Of a stretch of 20,458 nucleotides of DNA, positions 1 to 7,541 are shown piece by piece. Within the stretch, counting starts at the first letter, position 1; each line of letters begins with the position of its first letter. A program made the position numbers and the translations under genes. The stretch is from Flavobacteriales bacterium (GTDB lineage: Bacteria; Bacteroidota; Bacteroidia; NS11-12g; UBA955): contig CANIZU010000013.1 in assembly GCA_947472115.1 (NCBI GenBank), positions 1-20,458 on the forward strand, given 5' to 3'. The notes beneath the pieces are model-generated. The model saw nothing but the letters and a program-made list of their open reading frames with translations, made no database searches and had not been told where the DNA came from.

Positions 1-411
1 ATCCTCGTCGGCTCCTTCAATGTTCGTAAATGAGTGGTGAGCCACATTGTGTTTTTGATTCCAATAGAAAGAATTCCCTCCCAAAACATTCAAACTCAAC
101 GCCATGATTTTATTTACCCATGGCTTGCGAGAATAACTACCGTGAGATCCGTCGTGCATTACATTGAAACCGATGGTTGCAAAATTGATTCCCATGAAAA
201 TACAAAGTAATACCGACACCCAGGCCGCAGGAGTAAAGAACACCAATAAAACATAGGATAAAACCAGTGTCGATAATAATATCAACGTCTTGCTATACAA
301 TTTCCAATTGCCAGATTGCTTGATATTATTTTCTGTAAAATATCCGTCTATCCTACTGCGCAAAGTTGAAAAAAACTGTGCATTTCTGCCTTCAAATCTG
401 ATTTGATTCAT
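1..411 (-). CDS. Fatty acid desaturase, N-terminal part (cut by window edge)
   Basis: This is the first 137 codons of an integral-membrane, di-iron fatty acid desaturase; the frame is open to base 1, so the C-terminus lies outside the window. The start is the ATG at 411-409, just after a good promoter. A hydrophobic stretch spans about residues 42-85. Two of the three expected histidine boxes are visible: HDGSH at residues 86-90 and HNVAHH at 121-126. The N-terminal layout and the spacing resemble the acyl-CoA (linoleoyl-CoA/front-end) desaturase group common in Bacteroidota. The family inserts double bonds into membrane acyl chains using O2 and an electron donor. The third box and any fused cytochrome b5 domain cannot be seen. 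The family call is firm; the regiospecificity is unknown. Confidence 0.9.
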   Translation of the reverse strand, partial: MNQIRFEGRNAQFFSTLRSRIDGYFTENNIKQSGNWKLYSKTLILLSTLVLSYVLLVFFTPAAWVSVLLCIFMGINFATIGFNVMHDGSHGSYSRKPWVNKIMALSLNVLGGNSFYWNQKHNVAHHSFTNIEGADED

Positions 412-418
412 GGTTCTA

Positions 419-448
419 CAAAGATAGTCACGCAATCCAAAGGGCAAA
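419..448 (-). promoter_or_regulatory. Predicted Bacteroidota-type promoter of the desaturase gene
   Basis: Read on the minus strand, TTTG (448-445) is followed after 18 bases by TATCTTTG (426-419). This fits the Bacteroidota -33 TTTG / -7 TAnnTTTG pattern. Transcription would start roughly at 412-414, giving a leader of only a few bases before the ATG at 411. It is the best promoter match in the window because both boxes and the spacing agree. The rest of the 412-569 gap shows no convincing terminator for the gene upstream. Confidence 0.5.
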
Positions 449-569
449 GAAAAAAAAGTTAAACAAACTCCCGATTGTACATCTATGGCTTCAATTGTGT
501 GACGGATTCGGCCTGACACAAAGCCCATTTGCTTACATCCAAAAAAGCTAACATATAAATATTCTCTTA

Positions 570-3338
570 CTACTCTTTTGTCGCCACCTGAATCTGAATC
601 GTTTTTAGGCAATTCCCAGACTCTATTCGGACGTAATACACACCCGTTTTGAGTTGCGACACATCCAAATTCCATTGTTTTTCATTCATGGTCTGAGAAT
701 GAGAACTACCGATGGTCAACTCTTTCAATGGAACATTTACAGTTCTACCCAGAACATCGAGCACCGACATTTTTACATTCTGCACGGGCAATTTCATTTT
801 CAATTGAATGGTAATATTATTAGAACTTGGATTTGGAAACGCCTTCACCCCTATCGTTTGATTCTTTTCTAAATAGTCTGAACCTAAGATGTCGCCCTTT
901 TTGACAATTTTAGCCGAGAAAACGCCATTTCCATGTGTAGCCAAGCCGATGGTTCCATCGCTCACCCTCACATCAAACATATCACAGACCATATTTCCAA
1001 TTTCACCACTGGCTTGCTGAACCCATTTGGTGTTCACACCCATCAACGTATCGGTTGCGAAAAACCCTGCACTTGTTGCGGCCAAATAAACCGTCCCATC
1101 GCTCACCGGCAAAATGGAAAGCCAACGCACCGAAGGACCATCGCCCAAACCTGTGGCAAATTGCTCGAGATTCCCCGCCGCTTTATTGAACGTTTTCCCT
1201 CCGTCATCTGAGTTAAAAATACTGTAGACGTTATAATTACTGAACGATACCATCAGTTGATCTGCATTTCGAGGATCCACCGCAACACAGCTCACATAGG
1301 CCGAGGGGAATGCCAACGCCGTAATGTCTTTTGGCTTCAAGGTGGTGCTCAAATCAGCGCTATCTATGCGATATAAACGTTTCAAAGTTGACCCATAATA
1401 AACGCGGTGAGCAGGTTTTGAACTCACGCCAACGGCCGAAATGAATTCATTTCTAATGGGAATTGAATCCGTACCTTTTGTCCATCCAAAGGTGATACTG
1501 TCGTTATTACCAGCCAAAGGAATTGTTCTCAATTTGTTGTTGCGCCATAAGTACTTACCGCCGGCCAAATACATCGTGTTGTTATCGGTTGGATCAAGCA
1601 AAAATGGATTGATAAAAAGATACTTCTCCCCGCCCACAGGGTCAATTCTAGCATAGCCCGTGCGATTTCCAGCGGCATCAACGGTTGCCTTGATCATCTT
1701 GCCTTGCTGCTTTGAAAAATAGTGCAACTTTGCACCGTCTTCCATTGCACAGTAGGAGCCATCGCCAAAATAGACGGTAGACCAAGGGGCTTTTGAATCC
1801 ATAGAAACCGTCATCAATTGATTGTTATCCTGCGCTCCAGCAACCAAAAGCGGGCTCTCCGGTGTGCCATGATCCAAAGCCACAGTATAAAATTGAGTGG
1901 TTAAATAGCCATTGTTTAATGATTCCCACTCAAATAGTGAAACACTTAAATTCACCGAGCGGAAAACTCCACCGTCGTTGGAATTTAGCAATTTGCTACC
2001 ATCATTGGGATAAAACAACAAATTGTGTTGATCGGGGTGATGGTTGGGCCAAACCCCAACATCAGGGAACTTTGCATTCATTTTATAGCCACCAATTTTC
2101 TCGATGTGTATAGAATCCACAAAACCTGTTGAAGAGCGATACACATTGGTACCGCCGATATAAACTTCATTTGAATTGCCTGGCCTCACACGAATAAACA
2201 TGTCGTAGGAGCCCTGAACATTCCATCGATCAAATGGACTTCCATTGGGTAAATTCATTGATAAATCCTCCCATTTGCCACTATCGCCACTTCCATCACC
2301 TGTAATGTAGGTATAACGGTAAAGTGCATTCCATTCGATATCTCCTTTGTAGTTTGCGCTCTTACGACCAAACCCATCCGTATTCAAGAGAAAATACACT
2401 ACATTTTCATTGTTTGGGTCAATTCCAATTACGATTCGCTTGTAGGTCGTCCCCAAAAATGAAGGGTTGATATTCACTAATTTACCATCGTTATTGGCAC
2501 GAAAAATCCCTTTCTTAGCTCCATCAGAACTCGACGTTGCGTAAACAACACCTTTACTGGTAACAGCAACATCGGTAAAATACCCGCCGGCCAACTGACT
2601 CACCCAACTCTTTCCGCCGTTTGCACTTCTTTGGATTTGATTATAAATAGCCGCATACACTTCATTCGCAGTATCATTGGCCGAAGCGTCCACCGCTAAG
2701 TTCCAAACCAACTGCCAGCCATTGGTAAATGATAGAGGATTTCCGCCAGATGTAGATGAAATGGCCTGCCACGACTTACCCGAATCATCCGAAGAGAACA
2801 ATCCATCGCCCAAATAATAGGCCCCTCTTGCGCCAGCACTCTGACCATAAGCTTCCCCTGTTCCCATATACCATCTTTGCTGGTGATTGGGTCGGATATC
2901 TTGCGCGATGCAAGTAGCACTTCTAAACTCATTTGTCGCTTGGGTCGGACTCCAAGTTTTCCCATCGGTTTCACTCAACCACATTCCTCCAGAAACCGAA
3001 CCTGCAAGAATTCGTTTTGTATTGGCGATGTCTATTCCCAGAGCGCGCGTCCTACCCCCAATAAAATAAGGCCCTCTATGTATCCAACCAGTGCTTTGAC
3101 CCATAGCCAGTGGATTGACATCCGTATTTTTTGGCAGTGTAGAAACATACATCAGTTCTCTCTGTCGCATATTTAGGGGGATATTACCCGTTTCAGGATC
3201 CGCCAAGCGCTTCAATTCCCATTGCCAACGCGCGGTAGCTCCATGTTCCATGGCCGAGGCTTGACCCATAGCGCGATTTGAAAGCGTTAGTACAAATCCA
3301 ATCAATAAAAATTTAAACAAGTGCATTACCCGAGTCAT
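570..3338 (-). CDS. Secreted BNR/sortilin-type beta-propeller protein with T9SS sorting domain
   Basis: A 922-residue exported protein. Residues 1-25 form a signal peptide (basic start, then a run of Leu/Ile/Val/Phe, cleavage near AMG-Q). The body carries several Asp-box (S-x-D-x-G-x-x-W) repeats, seen at about 122-129, 182-190 and 237-245, with another (DDGGKTF) near residue 710. This is typical of sialidase/Vps10/xyloglucanase-like beta-propellers. The last ~80 residues (from the FPNPSSN motif to the Lys-rich end, including GRTV and LKTGVYYVRI) are a type A T9SS C-terminal sorting domain, so the protein should cross the outer membrane by type IX secretion and be surface-bound or released. 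No catalytic residues can be assigned; such proteins are often called glycosyl hydrolases without proof. A second in-frame ATG lies at residue 5. It is the only gene between the desaturase and the divergent VanY-like gene. Confidence 0.88.
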   Translation of the reverse strand: MTRVMHLFKFLLIGFVLTLSNRAMGQASAMEHGATARWQWELKRLADPETGNIPLNMRQRELMYVSTLPKNTDVNPLAMGQSTGWIHRGPYFIGGRTRALGIDIANTKRILAGSVSGGMWLSETDGKTWSPTQATNEFRSATCIAQDIRPNHQQRWYMGTGEAYGQSAGARGAYYLGDGLFSSDDSGKSWQAISSTSGGNPLSFTNGWQLVWNLAVDASANDTANEVYAAIYNQIQRSANGGKSWVSQLAGGYFTDVAVTSKGVVYATSSSDGAKKGIFRANNDGKLVNINPSFLGTTYKRIVIGIDPNNENVVYFLLNTDGFGRKSANYKGDIEWNALYRYTYITGDGSGDSGKWEDLSMNLPNGSPFDRWNVQGSYDMFIRVRPGNSNEVYIGGTNVYRSSTGFVDSIHIEKIGGYKMNAKFPDVGVWPNHHPDQHNLLFYPNDGSKLLNSNDGGVFRSVNLSVSLFEWESLNNGYLTTQFYTVALDHGTPESPLLVAGAQDNNQLMTVSMDSKAPWSTVYFGDGSYCAMEDGAKLHYFSKQQGKMIKATVDAAGNRTGYARIDPVGGEKYLFINPFLLDPTDNNTMYLAGGKYLWRNNKLRTIPLAGNNDSITFGWTKGTDSIPIRNEFISAVGVSSKPAHRVYYGSTLKRLYRIDSADLSTTLKPKDITALAFPSAYVSCVAVDPRNADQLMVSFSNYNVYSIFNSDDGGKTFNKAAGNLEQFATGLGDGPSVRWLSILPVSDGTVYLAATSAGFFATDTLMGVNTKWVQQASGEIGNMVCDMFDVRVSDGTIGLATHGNGVFSAKIVKKGDILGSDYLEKNQTIGVKAFPNPSSNNITIQLKMKLPVQNVKMSVLDVLGRTVNVPLKELTIGSSHSQTMNEKQWNLDVSQLKTGVYYVRIESGNCLKTIQIQVATKE

Positions 3339-3387
3339 AGTTTACGAATTTACTAGAGTCAGTCTGAATTGTTGTTACTTTGCCTAC

Positions 3388-4233
3388 ATGAATCACCGCG
3401 CAGTGATAGTTTTTTCGATATTTACGATTTCAGTTTCGTATTTGATTGCGACCAAAATTCTAAAAACGGACTGTATATCATCCCAAACTATATCAAACTC
3501 CCAAAATGTTATTTATCCCTTACAATTTGGAGTTCGAGCCACAACCTTAGCGTTGAAATTCAATAATAAACCAGCTTCACATACAACAACAACGATAGAC
3601 ACATCCATAAGTAAAGCTTTTGTCACGGGTCGTTTTCTTCCCCAAAATCATATCCGATTTCAAATTGTCCCTGCTCATTTATGCACCAAGTCGATGTACC
3701 TGCAAAAAGAAGTAATTGCCGCTTTTCAGAAAATGAAAGTGGCGGCTGCAACGGAGGGCGTTTCTCTAAGAATTATCAGTGGTACGCGAAATTTTTGGGA
3801 GCAAAAAGCCATTTGGGAAAGAAAATGGAATGTCAACCTACCCAATTTGGGGGCCTCGGCCAACAATGCTCGGGAGATCTTGAAATACAGTAGCATGCCG
3901 AGTAGTAGTCGACATCATTGGGGGACCGACATCGACATGAACAATTTGAGTCCAACGTATTTCACTACTGGAAAGGGACTTAAGGAAATACAATGGTTAA
4001 GAAAGAATGCCTCAAAATTCGGATTCAGTGAAGTCTATTCACCTCGTGAGACAGGTCGATTAACGGGTTATGAGCCGGAAGCATGGCATTGGTCATATTT
4101 GCCATTATCATCGCAGTATTCAGAATTTTACAAACAGAACATCAAACACACTGATTTGAAAGGATTTGCTGGCTGCGAATGGGCCAAGGAATTAAGGATA
4201 ATCGAAGATTTTGTTGGCGGGGTTTCGAATTAA
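3388..4233 (+). CDS. VanY-like D-alanyl-D-alanine carboxypeptidase (peptidase M15B)
   Basis: A 281-residue protein with an N-terminal hydrophobic segment (about residues 5-22, signal peptide or anchor) and a C-terminal M15 peptidase domain. Zinc-site motifs are present: S-x-H-x2-G-x3-D at residues 174-183 (His176, Asp183) and E-x-W-H at 231-234 (Glu231 as the likely catalytic base, His234 as third ligand). The preceding ISGTRNFWEQK segment (130-140) matches the family substrate-binding strand. The family trims the terminal D-Ala from peptidoglycan stem peptides in the periplasm. The gene stands alone, divergent from the T9SS protein (50-base gap) and convergent with the vanZ-like gene. No vancomycin-resistance genes (vanHAX, vanRS) accompany it, so cell-wall maturation or recycling is likelier than resistance. 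Confidence 0.88.
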   Translation: MNHRAVIVFSIFTISVSYLIATKILKTDCISSQTISNSQNVIYPLQFGVRATTLALKFNNKPASHTTTTIDTSISKAFVTGRFLPQNHIRFQIVPAHLCTKSMYLQKEVIAAFQKMKVAAATEGVSLRIISGTRNFWEQKAIWERKWNVNLPNLGASANNAREILKYSSMPSSSRHHWGTDIDMNNLSPTYFTTGKGLKEIQWLRKNASKFGFSEVYSPRETGRLTGYEPEAWHWSYLPLSSQYSEFYKQNIKHTDLKGFAGCEWAKELRIIEDFVGGVSN

Positions 4234-4249
4234 TAAAAATAAGAAATAT

Positions 4250-4268
4250 CGTTGAAATGCATTCAACG
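4250..4268 (-). terminator. Hairpin between convergent genes, probable terminator of the fbaB operon
   Basis: Perfect 7-bp arms (CGTTGAA at 4250-4256 and TTCAACG at 4262-4268) surround a 5-base loop. The hairpin sits in the 36-base gap between the VanY-like stop (4233) and the vanZ-like stop (4270). On the minus strand it is followed by a T-rich stretch (ATTTCTTATTTTTATT), so it best serves the minus-strand operon; on the plus strand no T-run follows. The loop is five bases, so it does not belong to the GNA-loop hairpin set. Confidence 0.5.
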
Positions 4269-4269
4269 C

Positions 4270-4638
4270 TCAATCCAAACTGGGATTTTTCAAGTATTTA
4301 GTTGCTATGAAATTCGCAACAAACAAACCCGAAACATCAGCAAAAAAGTCGCCCCATTCAGCACTTCTATTATTGGTTAAATAAAATTGCAATAATTCAA
4401 TACCACCACCGATCAATACCCCAATTAGTAAAAACAAAGTCATCGAATTTCTAAAATTAGAATTCTCATAACTCCATGCAAAGCATAGCATGAAATACAA
4501 TCCAAAATGCACCCATTTATCTATACCCAACCACCCAAATCTCTCTAATCCTGAAACACGGGGCATCGTGGTCAAGCATAAATATAAAATCAGTACAAGC
4601 AAACCCAAAGTATACTTGTACTGAAAGATATATTTCAT
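4270..4638 (-). CDS. VanZ-like family membrane protein
   Basis: A 122-residue membrane protein with about four hydrophobic segments (roughly residues 8-26, 44-60, 67-85 and 98-112). It has the VanZ-family pattern: DKWVHFGLYFMLCF (40-53) after the first loop and a polar GIELLQFYLTNNRSAEWGDFFADVSG stretch (78-103, listed here only by its key residues E80, Q84, R92, D97, D101). The function of the small stand-alone VanZ proteins of Bacteroidota is not established; the founding member gives teicoplanin tolerance in enterococci. It is the last gene of the fbaB-accD-gcvH unit, 16 bases after gcvH. The gcvH-vanZ pair recurs in Bacteroidota. Confidence 0.85.
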   Translation of the reverse strand: MKYIFQYKYTLGLLVLILYLCLTTMPRVSGLERFGWLGIDKWVHFGLYFMLCFAWSYENSNFRNSMTLFLLIGVLIGGGIELLQFYLTNNRSAEWGDFFADVSGLFVANFIATKYLKNPSLD

Positions 4639-4654
4639 TAAATCAAATTTTCAA

Positions 4655-5032
4655 TTATCCAACCATCGCAACGTAATCGGCGTGACTCATCAAACCGTCT
4701 ACTTCCGATGGGTTACTCATCTTTACTTTCACCATCCAACCATCACCATAGGGATCGCTGTTTACTGACTCCGGTGATGCATCCATATTGGCATTCACTT
4801 CTATCACTTCACCGCTTACGGGCATGTACAAATCGCTCACAGTTTTCACTGCTTCAACTGTACCAAAAACCTCATGCGCAGCAAGTGTATCACCTTGCGA
4901 AGAGATGTCAACAAAAACGATATCACCCAATTCACCCTGAGCGAAATCAGTTACGCCAATCGTGGCAACATCGCCATCTACCAAAACCCATTCATGGTCT
5001 TTGGTGTACTTCAAATTATCTGGAAAGTTCAT
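4655..5032 (-). CDS. gcvH: Glycine cleavage system H protein
   Basis: A 125-residue lipoyl carrier of the glycine cleavage complex, shuttling the aminomethyl group between the P, T and L proteins in the cytoplasm. It is full length for the family (about 125-130). It has the conserved opening LKYTKDHEWV, the ITDFAQ-like segment GVTDFAQGELGDIVFV (26-41) and the lipoylation motif VEAVKTVSDLYMPVSGEV with Lys63 as the lipoyl attachment site. The gene follows accD with an 11-base gap and precedes the vanZ-like gene, so it is co-transcribed with them. gcvP, gcvT and lpd are not in the window, so the cleavage enzymes are encoded elsewhere. Confidence 0.97.
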   Translation of the reverse strand: MNFPDNLKYTKDHEWVLVDGDVATIGVTDFAQGELGDIVFVDISSQGDTLAAHEVFGTVEAVKTVSDLYMPVSGEVIEVNANMDASPESVNSDPYGDGWMVKVKMSNPSEVDGLMSHADYVAMVG

Positions 5033-5043
5033 AGTTAGTTATT

Positions 5044-5946
5044 TTATGCTGTTTTTTTGGTCCAAATCATGCGCAACAAATTCGAAACCTTTGATTTCAA
5101 ATCGTTACGATCTACTATAAAATCTAAAAATCCGTGATCTACCAAAAATTCAGAACTCTGAAATCCTTTTGGCAAATCACGACCGATGGTTTCTCTAATC
5201 ACCCGAGGACCGGCAAAGCCAATCAATGCTTCGGGTTCAGCTATATTGACATCACCCAACATCGCAAAGGATGCTGTAACTCCGCCGGTTGTTGGATTGG
5301 TTAGCAAAGATATATACGGAATTCCCGCGCGATCCAACAAAGCCAATTTGGCACTCGTTTTTGCCATTTGCATGAGCGAGAATGCCGCTTCCATCATCCT
5401 TGCCCCGCCCGATTTTGAAATCATCATAAAAGGAGTACGCGTGGCTAGTGAATAATCAATTGCGCGAGCAATTTTCTCACCCACAACACTACCCATTGAA
5501 CCACCGATGAAGTTAAAATCCATACAAGCAATACAAAGGGGCTGACCGTCAATCTCACCGTGCGCTGTTCTTACCGCATCTTTCAATCCGGTTTTGCGCT
5601 GCGCCACAACAATACGATCGGTATAGGGTGCAGAATCTGTAAATTTCAATGGGTCTCCGCTGCTCAAATCTGCGTTGATTTCCGTGAACTGATTTTCATC
5701 AAAAAGAATATCGAAATACTCCATTGAGCCAATGCGCTCATGGTATGAGCACGACGGACAAACATAGTTTTTTAATATCCATTCTTTGGTAGGCGCCACT
5801 TCTTTACAGCGCTTACACTTTTCCCACAACCCATCGGGCGTAGGCTTTTTGTCCTTGGTTTTAGTTAAAATCCCATTCCAGGTTCGTTGGTACCATTTCG
5901 GTCCATCGCCTGCAAGGTCTTCGTCGTCTTCGAAATCAAGATTCAT
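5044..5946 (-). CDS. accD: Acetyl-CoA carboxylase carboxyltransferase subunit beta
   Basis: The beta subunit of acetyl-CoA carboxyltransferase, which with AccA moves the carboxyl group from biotin-AccB to acetyl-CoA to make malonyl-CoA for fatty acid synthesis. A zinc ribbon C-x2-C-x15-C-x2-C lies at residues 44-66 (CKRC and CPSC) and is followed by the crotonase-fold carboxyltransferase domain with GGSMGSVVGEKIARA, SGGARM and NPTTGGVTASFA motifs. With the ATG at 5946-5944 the protein is 300 residues. An in-frame TTG three codons earlier (5955) is possible but less likely. The ATG lies 10 bases past the fbaB stop, so the two genes are almost certainly co-transcribed and translationally coupled. 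Confidence 0.96.
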   Translation of the reverse strand: MNLDFEDDEDLAGDGPKWYQRTWNGILTKTKDKKPTPDGLWEKCKRCKEVAPTKEWILKNYVCPSCSYHERIGSMEYFDILFDENQFTEINADLSSGDPLKFTDSAPYTDRIVVAQRKTGLKDAVRTAHGEIDGQPLCIACMDFNFIGGSMGSVVGEKIARAIDYSLATRTPFMMISKSGGARMMEAAFSLMQMAKTSAKLALLDRAGIPYISLLTNPTTGGVTASFAMLGDVNIAEPEALIGFAGPRVIRETIGRDLPKGFQSSEFLVDHGFLDFIVDRNDLKSKVSNLLRMIWTKKTA

Positions 5947-5956
5947 GACCGACAAA

Positions 5957-7015
5957 TTACGCCAAATCGATGCTGCTATCCAAATAAACGCTTTGAACAG
6001 AGTTTAGCAACTCAACACCTTCATTCATAGGCTTTTGGAACGCTTTACGACCCAAAATCAAACCTGACCCACCGGCGCGTTTGTTAACAACGGCTGTGAA
6101 AATCGCTTCTTCGATATCTCCTTGACCTTTCGATTCACCACCAGAGTTGATCAAACCGGCTCTTCCCATGTAGCAATTTGCCAATTGGTAGCGCGTTAAA
6201 TCGATCGGGTGATCTGTAGATAATTCAGAGTATACTTTTGGATGTGTTTTACCGTGCTTGGTAGCCAAGTAACCACCATTATTTACGGGTAATTTTTGTT
6301 TGATGATATCGGCTTGAATAGTTACGCCCAAGTGGTTTGCTTGACCTGTTAAATCCGCACTTGCGTGATAATCAACACCATCCGCTTTAAATCCATTGTT
6401 TCTCAAATAGCACCAAAGGATGGTAGCCATACCCAATTCGTGAGCGCGCTCAAACGCTTTGGCCACTTCAACAATCTGACGTGCACTTTCTGGGCTTCCG
6501 AAGTAAATTGTTGCGCCTACAGCTGTTGCACCTAAGTTCCAAGCGGCATCAACCGAACCAAACATGATTTGGTCAAACTTGTTGGGGTACGACAAAAATT
6601 CGTTGTGATTTAACTTAACGATAAATGGAATTTTGTGAGCGTATTTGCGAGCATGCATCGCCAAAACACCATAGGTTGAAGCAACGGCATTACAGCCGCC
6701 TTCGATAGCCAACTTGATGATGTTTTCAGAATCAAAATAAATAGGATTTGGAGCAAATGAAGCGCCTGCACTGTGCTCAATTCCTTGATCTACAGGAAGA
6801 ATACTCAAATAACCCGTATTTGCTAAGCGACCATGACCGTACAATTGTTGCAAACTCTTCAATACTTGAGGATTGCGATTTGTTTGAGCAAAAATGCGAT
6901 CCACGAAATCAGGCCCTGGAGCGTGAATCATAGATTTATCAATAGTTTTACAGCTGTGATCCAACAAGAATTCCGCTTGTGAACCTAGCAAAGATTGAAT
7001 TTGAGATTGAGCCAT
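5957..7015 (-). CDS. fbaB: Class I fructose-bisphosphate aldolase (FbaB/DhnA type)
   Basis: A 352-residue Schiff-base aldolase of the archaeal/DhnA-type class I family (E. coli FbaB is about 350 residues). It splits fructose-1,6-bisphosphate into dihydroxyacetone phosphate and glyceraldehyde-3-phosphate, or runs in reverse in gluconeogenesis. Visible landmarks are LPVDQGIEHSAG (73-84), VKLNHNEF (133-140), the QADIIK strand with Lys239 as the likely Schiff-base lysine, and the phosphate-binding GLINSGGESKG (287-297) and GSGLILGRKAFQKP (317-330) loops. The start is the ATG at 7015, 28 bases from a TAAATTTG promoter box. It leads the operon with accD, gcvH and the vanZ-like gene. Confidence 0.94.
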   Translation of the reverse strand: MAQSQIQSLLGSQAEFLLDHSCKTIDKSMIHAPGPDFVDRIFAQTNRNPQVLKSLQQLYGHGRLANTGYLSILPVDQGIEHSAGASFAPNPIYFDSENIIKLAIEGGCNAVASTYGVLAMHARKYAHKIPFIVKLNHNEFLSYPNKFDQIMFGSVDAAWNLGATAVGATIYFGSPESARQIVEVAKAFERAHELGMATILWCYLRNNGFKADGVDYHASADLTGQANHLGVTIQADIIKQKLPVNNGGYLATKHGKTHPKVYSELSTDHPIDLTRYQLANCYMGRAGLINSGGESKGQGDIEEAIFTAVVNKRAGGSGLILGRKAFQKPMNEGVELLNSVQSVYLDSSIDLA

Positions 7016-7032
7016 TACGTTATAATTTGTAT

Positions 7033-7040
7033 TAAGTTTG
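7033..7040 (+). promoter_or_regulatory. Predicted -7 box for the GNAT gene
   Basis: TAAGTTTG matches the Bacteroidota -7 consensus TAnnTTTG and lies 24 bases before the ATG at 7064. A TTG about 23 bases upstream is a weak -33 candidate. The box is only three bases from the fbaB -7 box on the other strand, so the two promoters face away from each other and overlap. Confidence 0.4.
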
Positions 7041-7043
7041 ATG

Positions 7044-7051
7044 CAAATTTA
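7044..7051 (-). promoter_or_regulatory. Predicted -7 box for the fbaB operon
   Basis: On the minus strand TAAATTTG (7051-7044) fits TAnnTTTG and lies 28 bases before the fbaB ATG. A TTTG 23 bases further upstream could be the -33 element, at the long end of the usual spacing. Confidence 0.42.
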
Positions 7052-7063
7052 ACCATTTTTCTC

Positions 7064-7498
7064 ATGATACATGTCAAACTGATATCAAACCCTACCGATT
7101 TAGCCCAAGCTTTTGATATACGGCGCAGAGTTTTTGTAATTGAACAAGAATGTCCCCCCGATGAAGAGTATGATGAGTTTGAATCTTCAAGTATTCATTA
7201 CTTAGCGACATACAATGGACTTATCGTAGGAACATGCAGACATCGCGCAACAGACAAGGGATTTAAATTGGAGCGATTTGCAGTCCTAAAGGAACATCGA
7301 ACTGCTGGCATCGGCGCGGCATTGCTAAACAATTGCTTGGAAGCTGTCAGCCCCCTAATCACCAACGAATTGCCAATCATTTACTTGCATGCCCAAGAAC
7401 ATGCAATGAAATTCTACGAGAAATACGGATTTGTGGCACAAGGCGAAAGATTCTACGAGGCAGGAATCCCTCATTTCAAGATGGTTTTTGCCCAGTAA
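7064..7498 (+). CDS. GNAT family N-acetyltransferase
   Basis: A 144-residue acetyl-CoA-dependent acyltransferase. The GNAT core is clear: motif A at about residues 68-90 (LERFAVLKEHRTAGIGAALL, with the R-x-x-G-x-G/A pyrophosphate-binding loop as RTAGIGA), and motif B near 109-122 (YLHAQEHAMKFYEKYGF). The start of the domain (FDIRRRVFVIEQECP) resembles the ElaA/YjcF subgroup. The substrate is unknown. The ATG at 7064 was chosen because an in-frame upstream start at 6995 would overlap fbaB, precede the promoter box and add non-conserved residues. The gene is single, divergent from fbaB and convergent with the glycosyltransferase gene, with a 43-base gap that holds only a weak 5-bp stem (7512-7524). 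Confidence 0.88.
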   Translation: MIHVKLISNPTDLAQAFDIRRRVFVIEQECPPDEEYDEFESSSIHYLATYNGLIVGTCRHRATDKGFKLERFAVLKEHRTAGIGAALLNNCLEAVSPLITNELPIIYLHAQEHAMKFYEKYGFVAQGERFYEAGIPHFKMVFAQ

Positions 7499-7541
7499 TT
7501 TTCTTCATTTCCTGATTTTATCAGCTTTCGGTAGCAAATAA

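Noticed and set aside
481..525. Imperfect inverted repeat (GTGTCAGG/CCGTCACAC on the minus strand) after the T9SS propeller gene as a terminator
   Set aside because: It has several mismatches and no T-run follows, so the stem is too weak to call.
3388..4638. VanY-like and VanZ-like neighbours read as a glycopeptide-resistance cluster
   Set aside because: The genes are convergent, vanHAX and vanRS are absent, and the VanZ-like gene belongs to the fbaB operon.
6995..7063. Upstream start for the GNAT gene, adding 23 residues
   Set aside because: It would begin inside fbaB on the other strand, before the -7 box, and the added residues are not GNAT-like.
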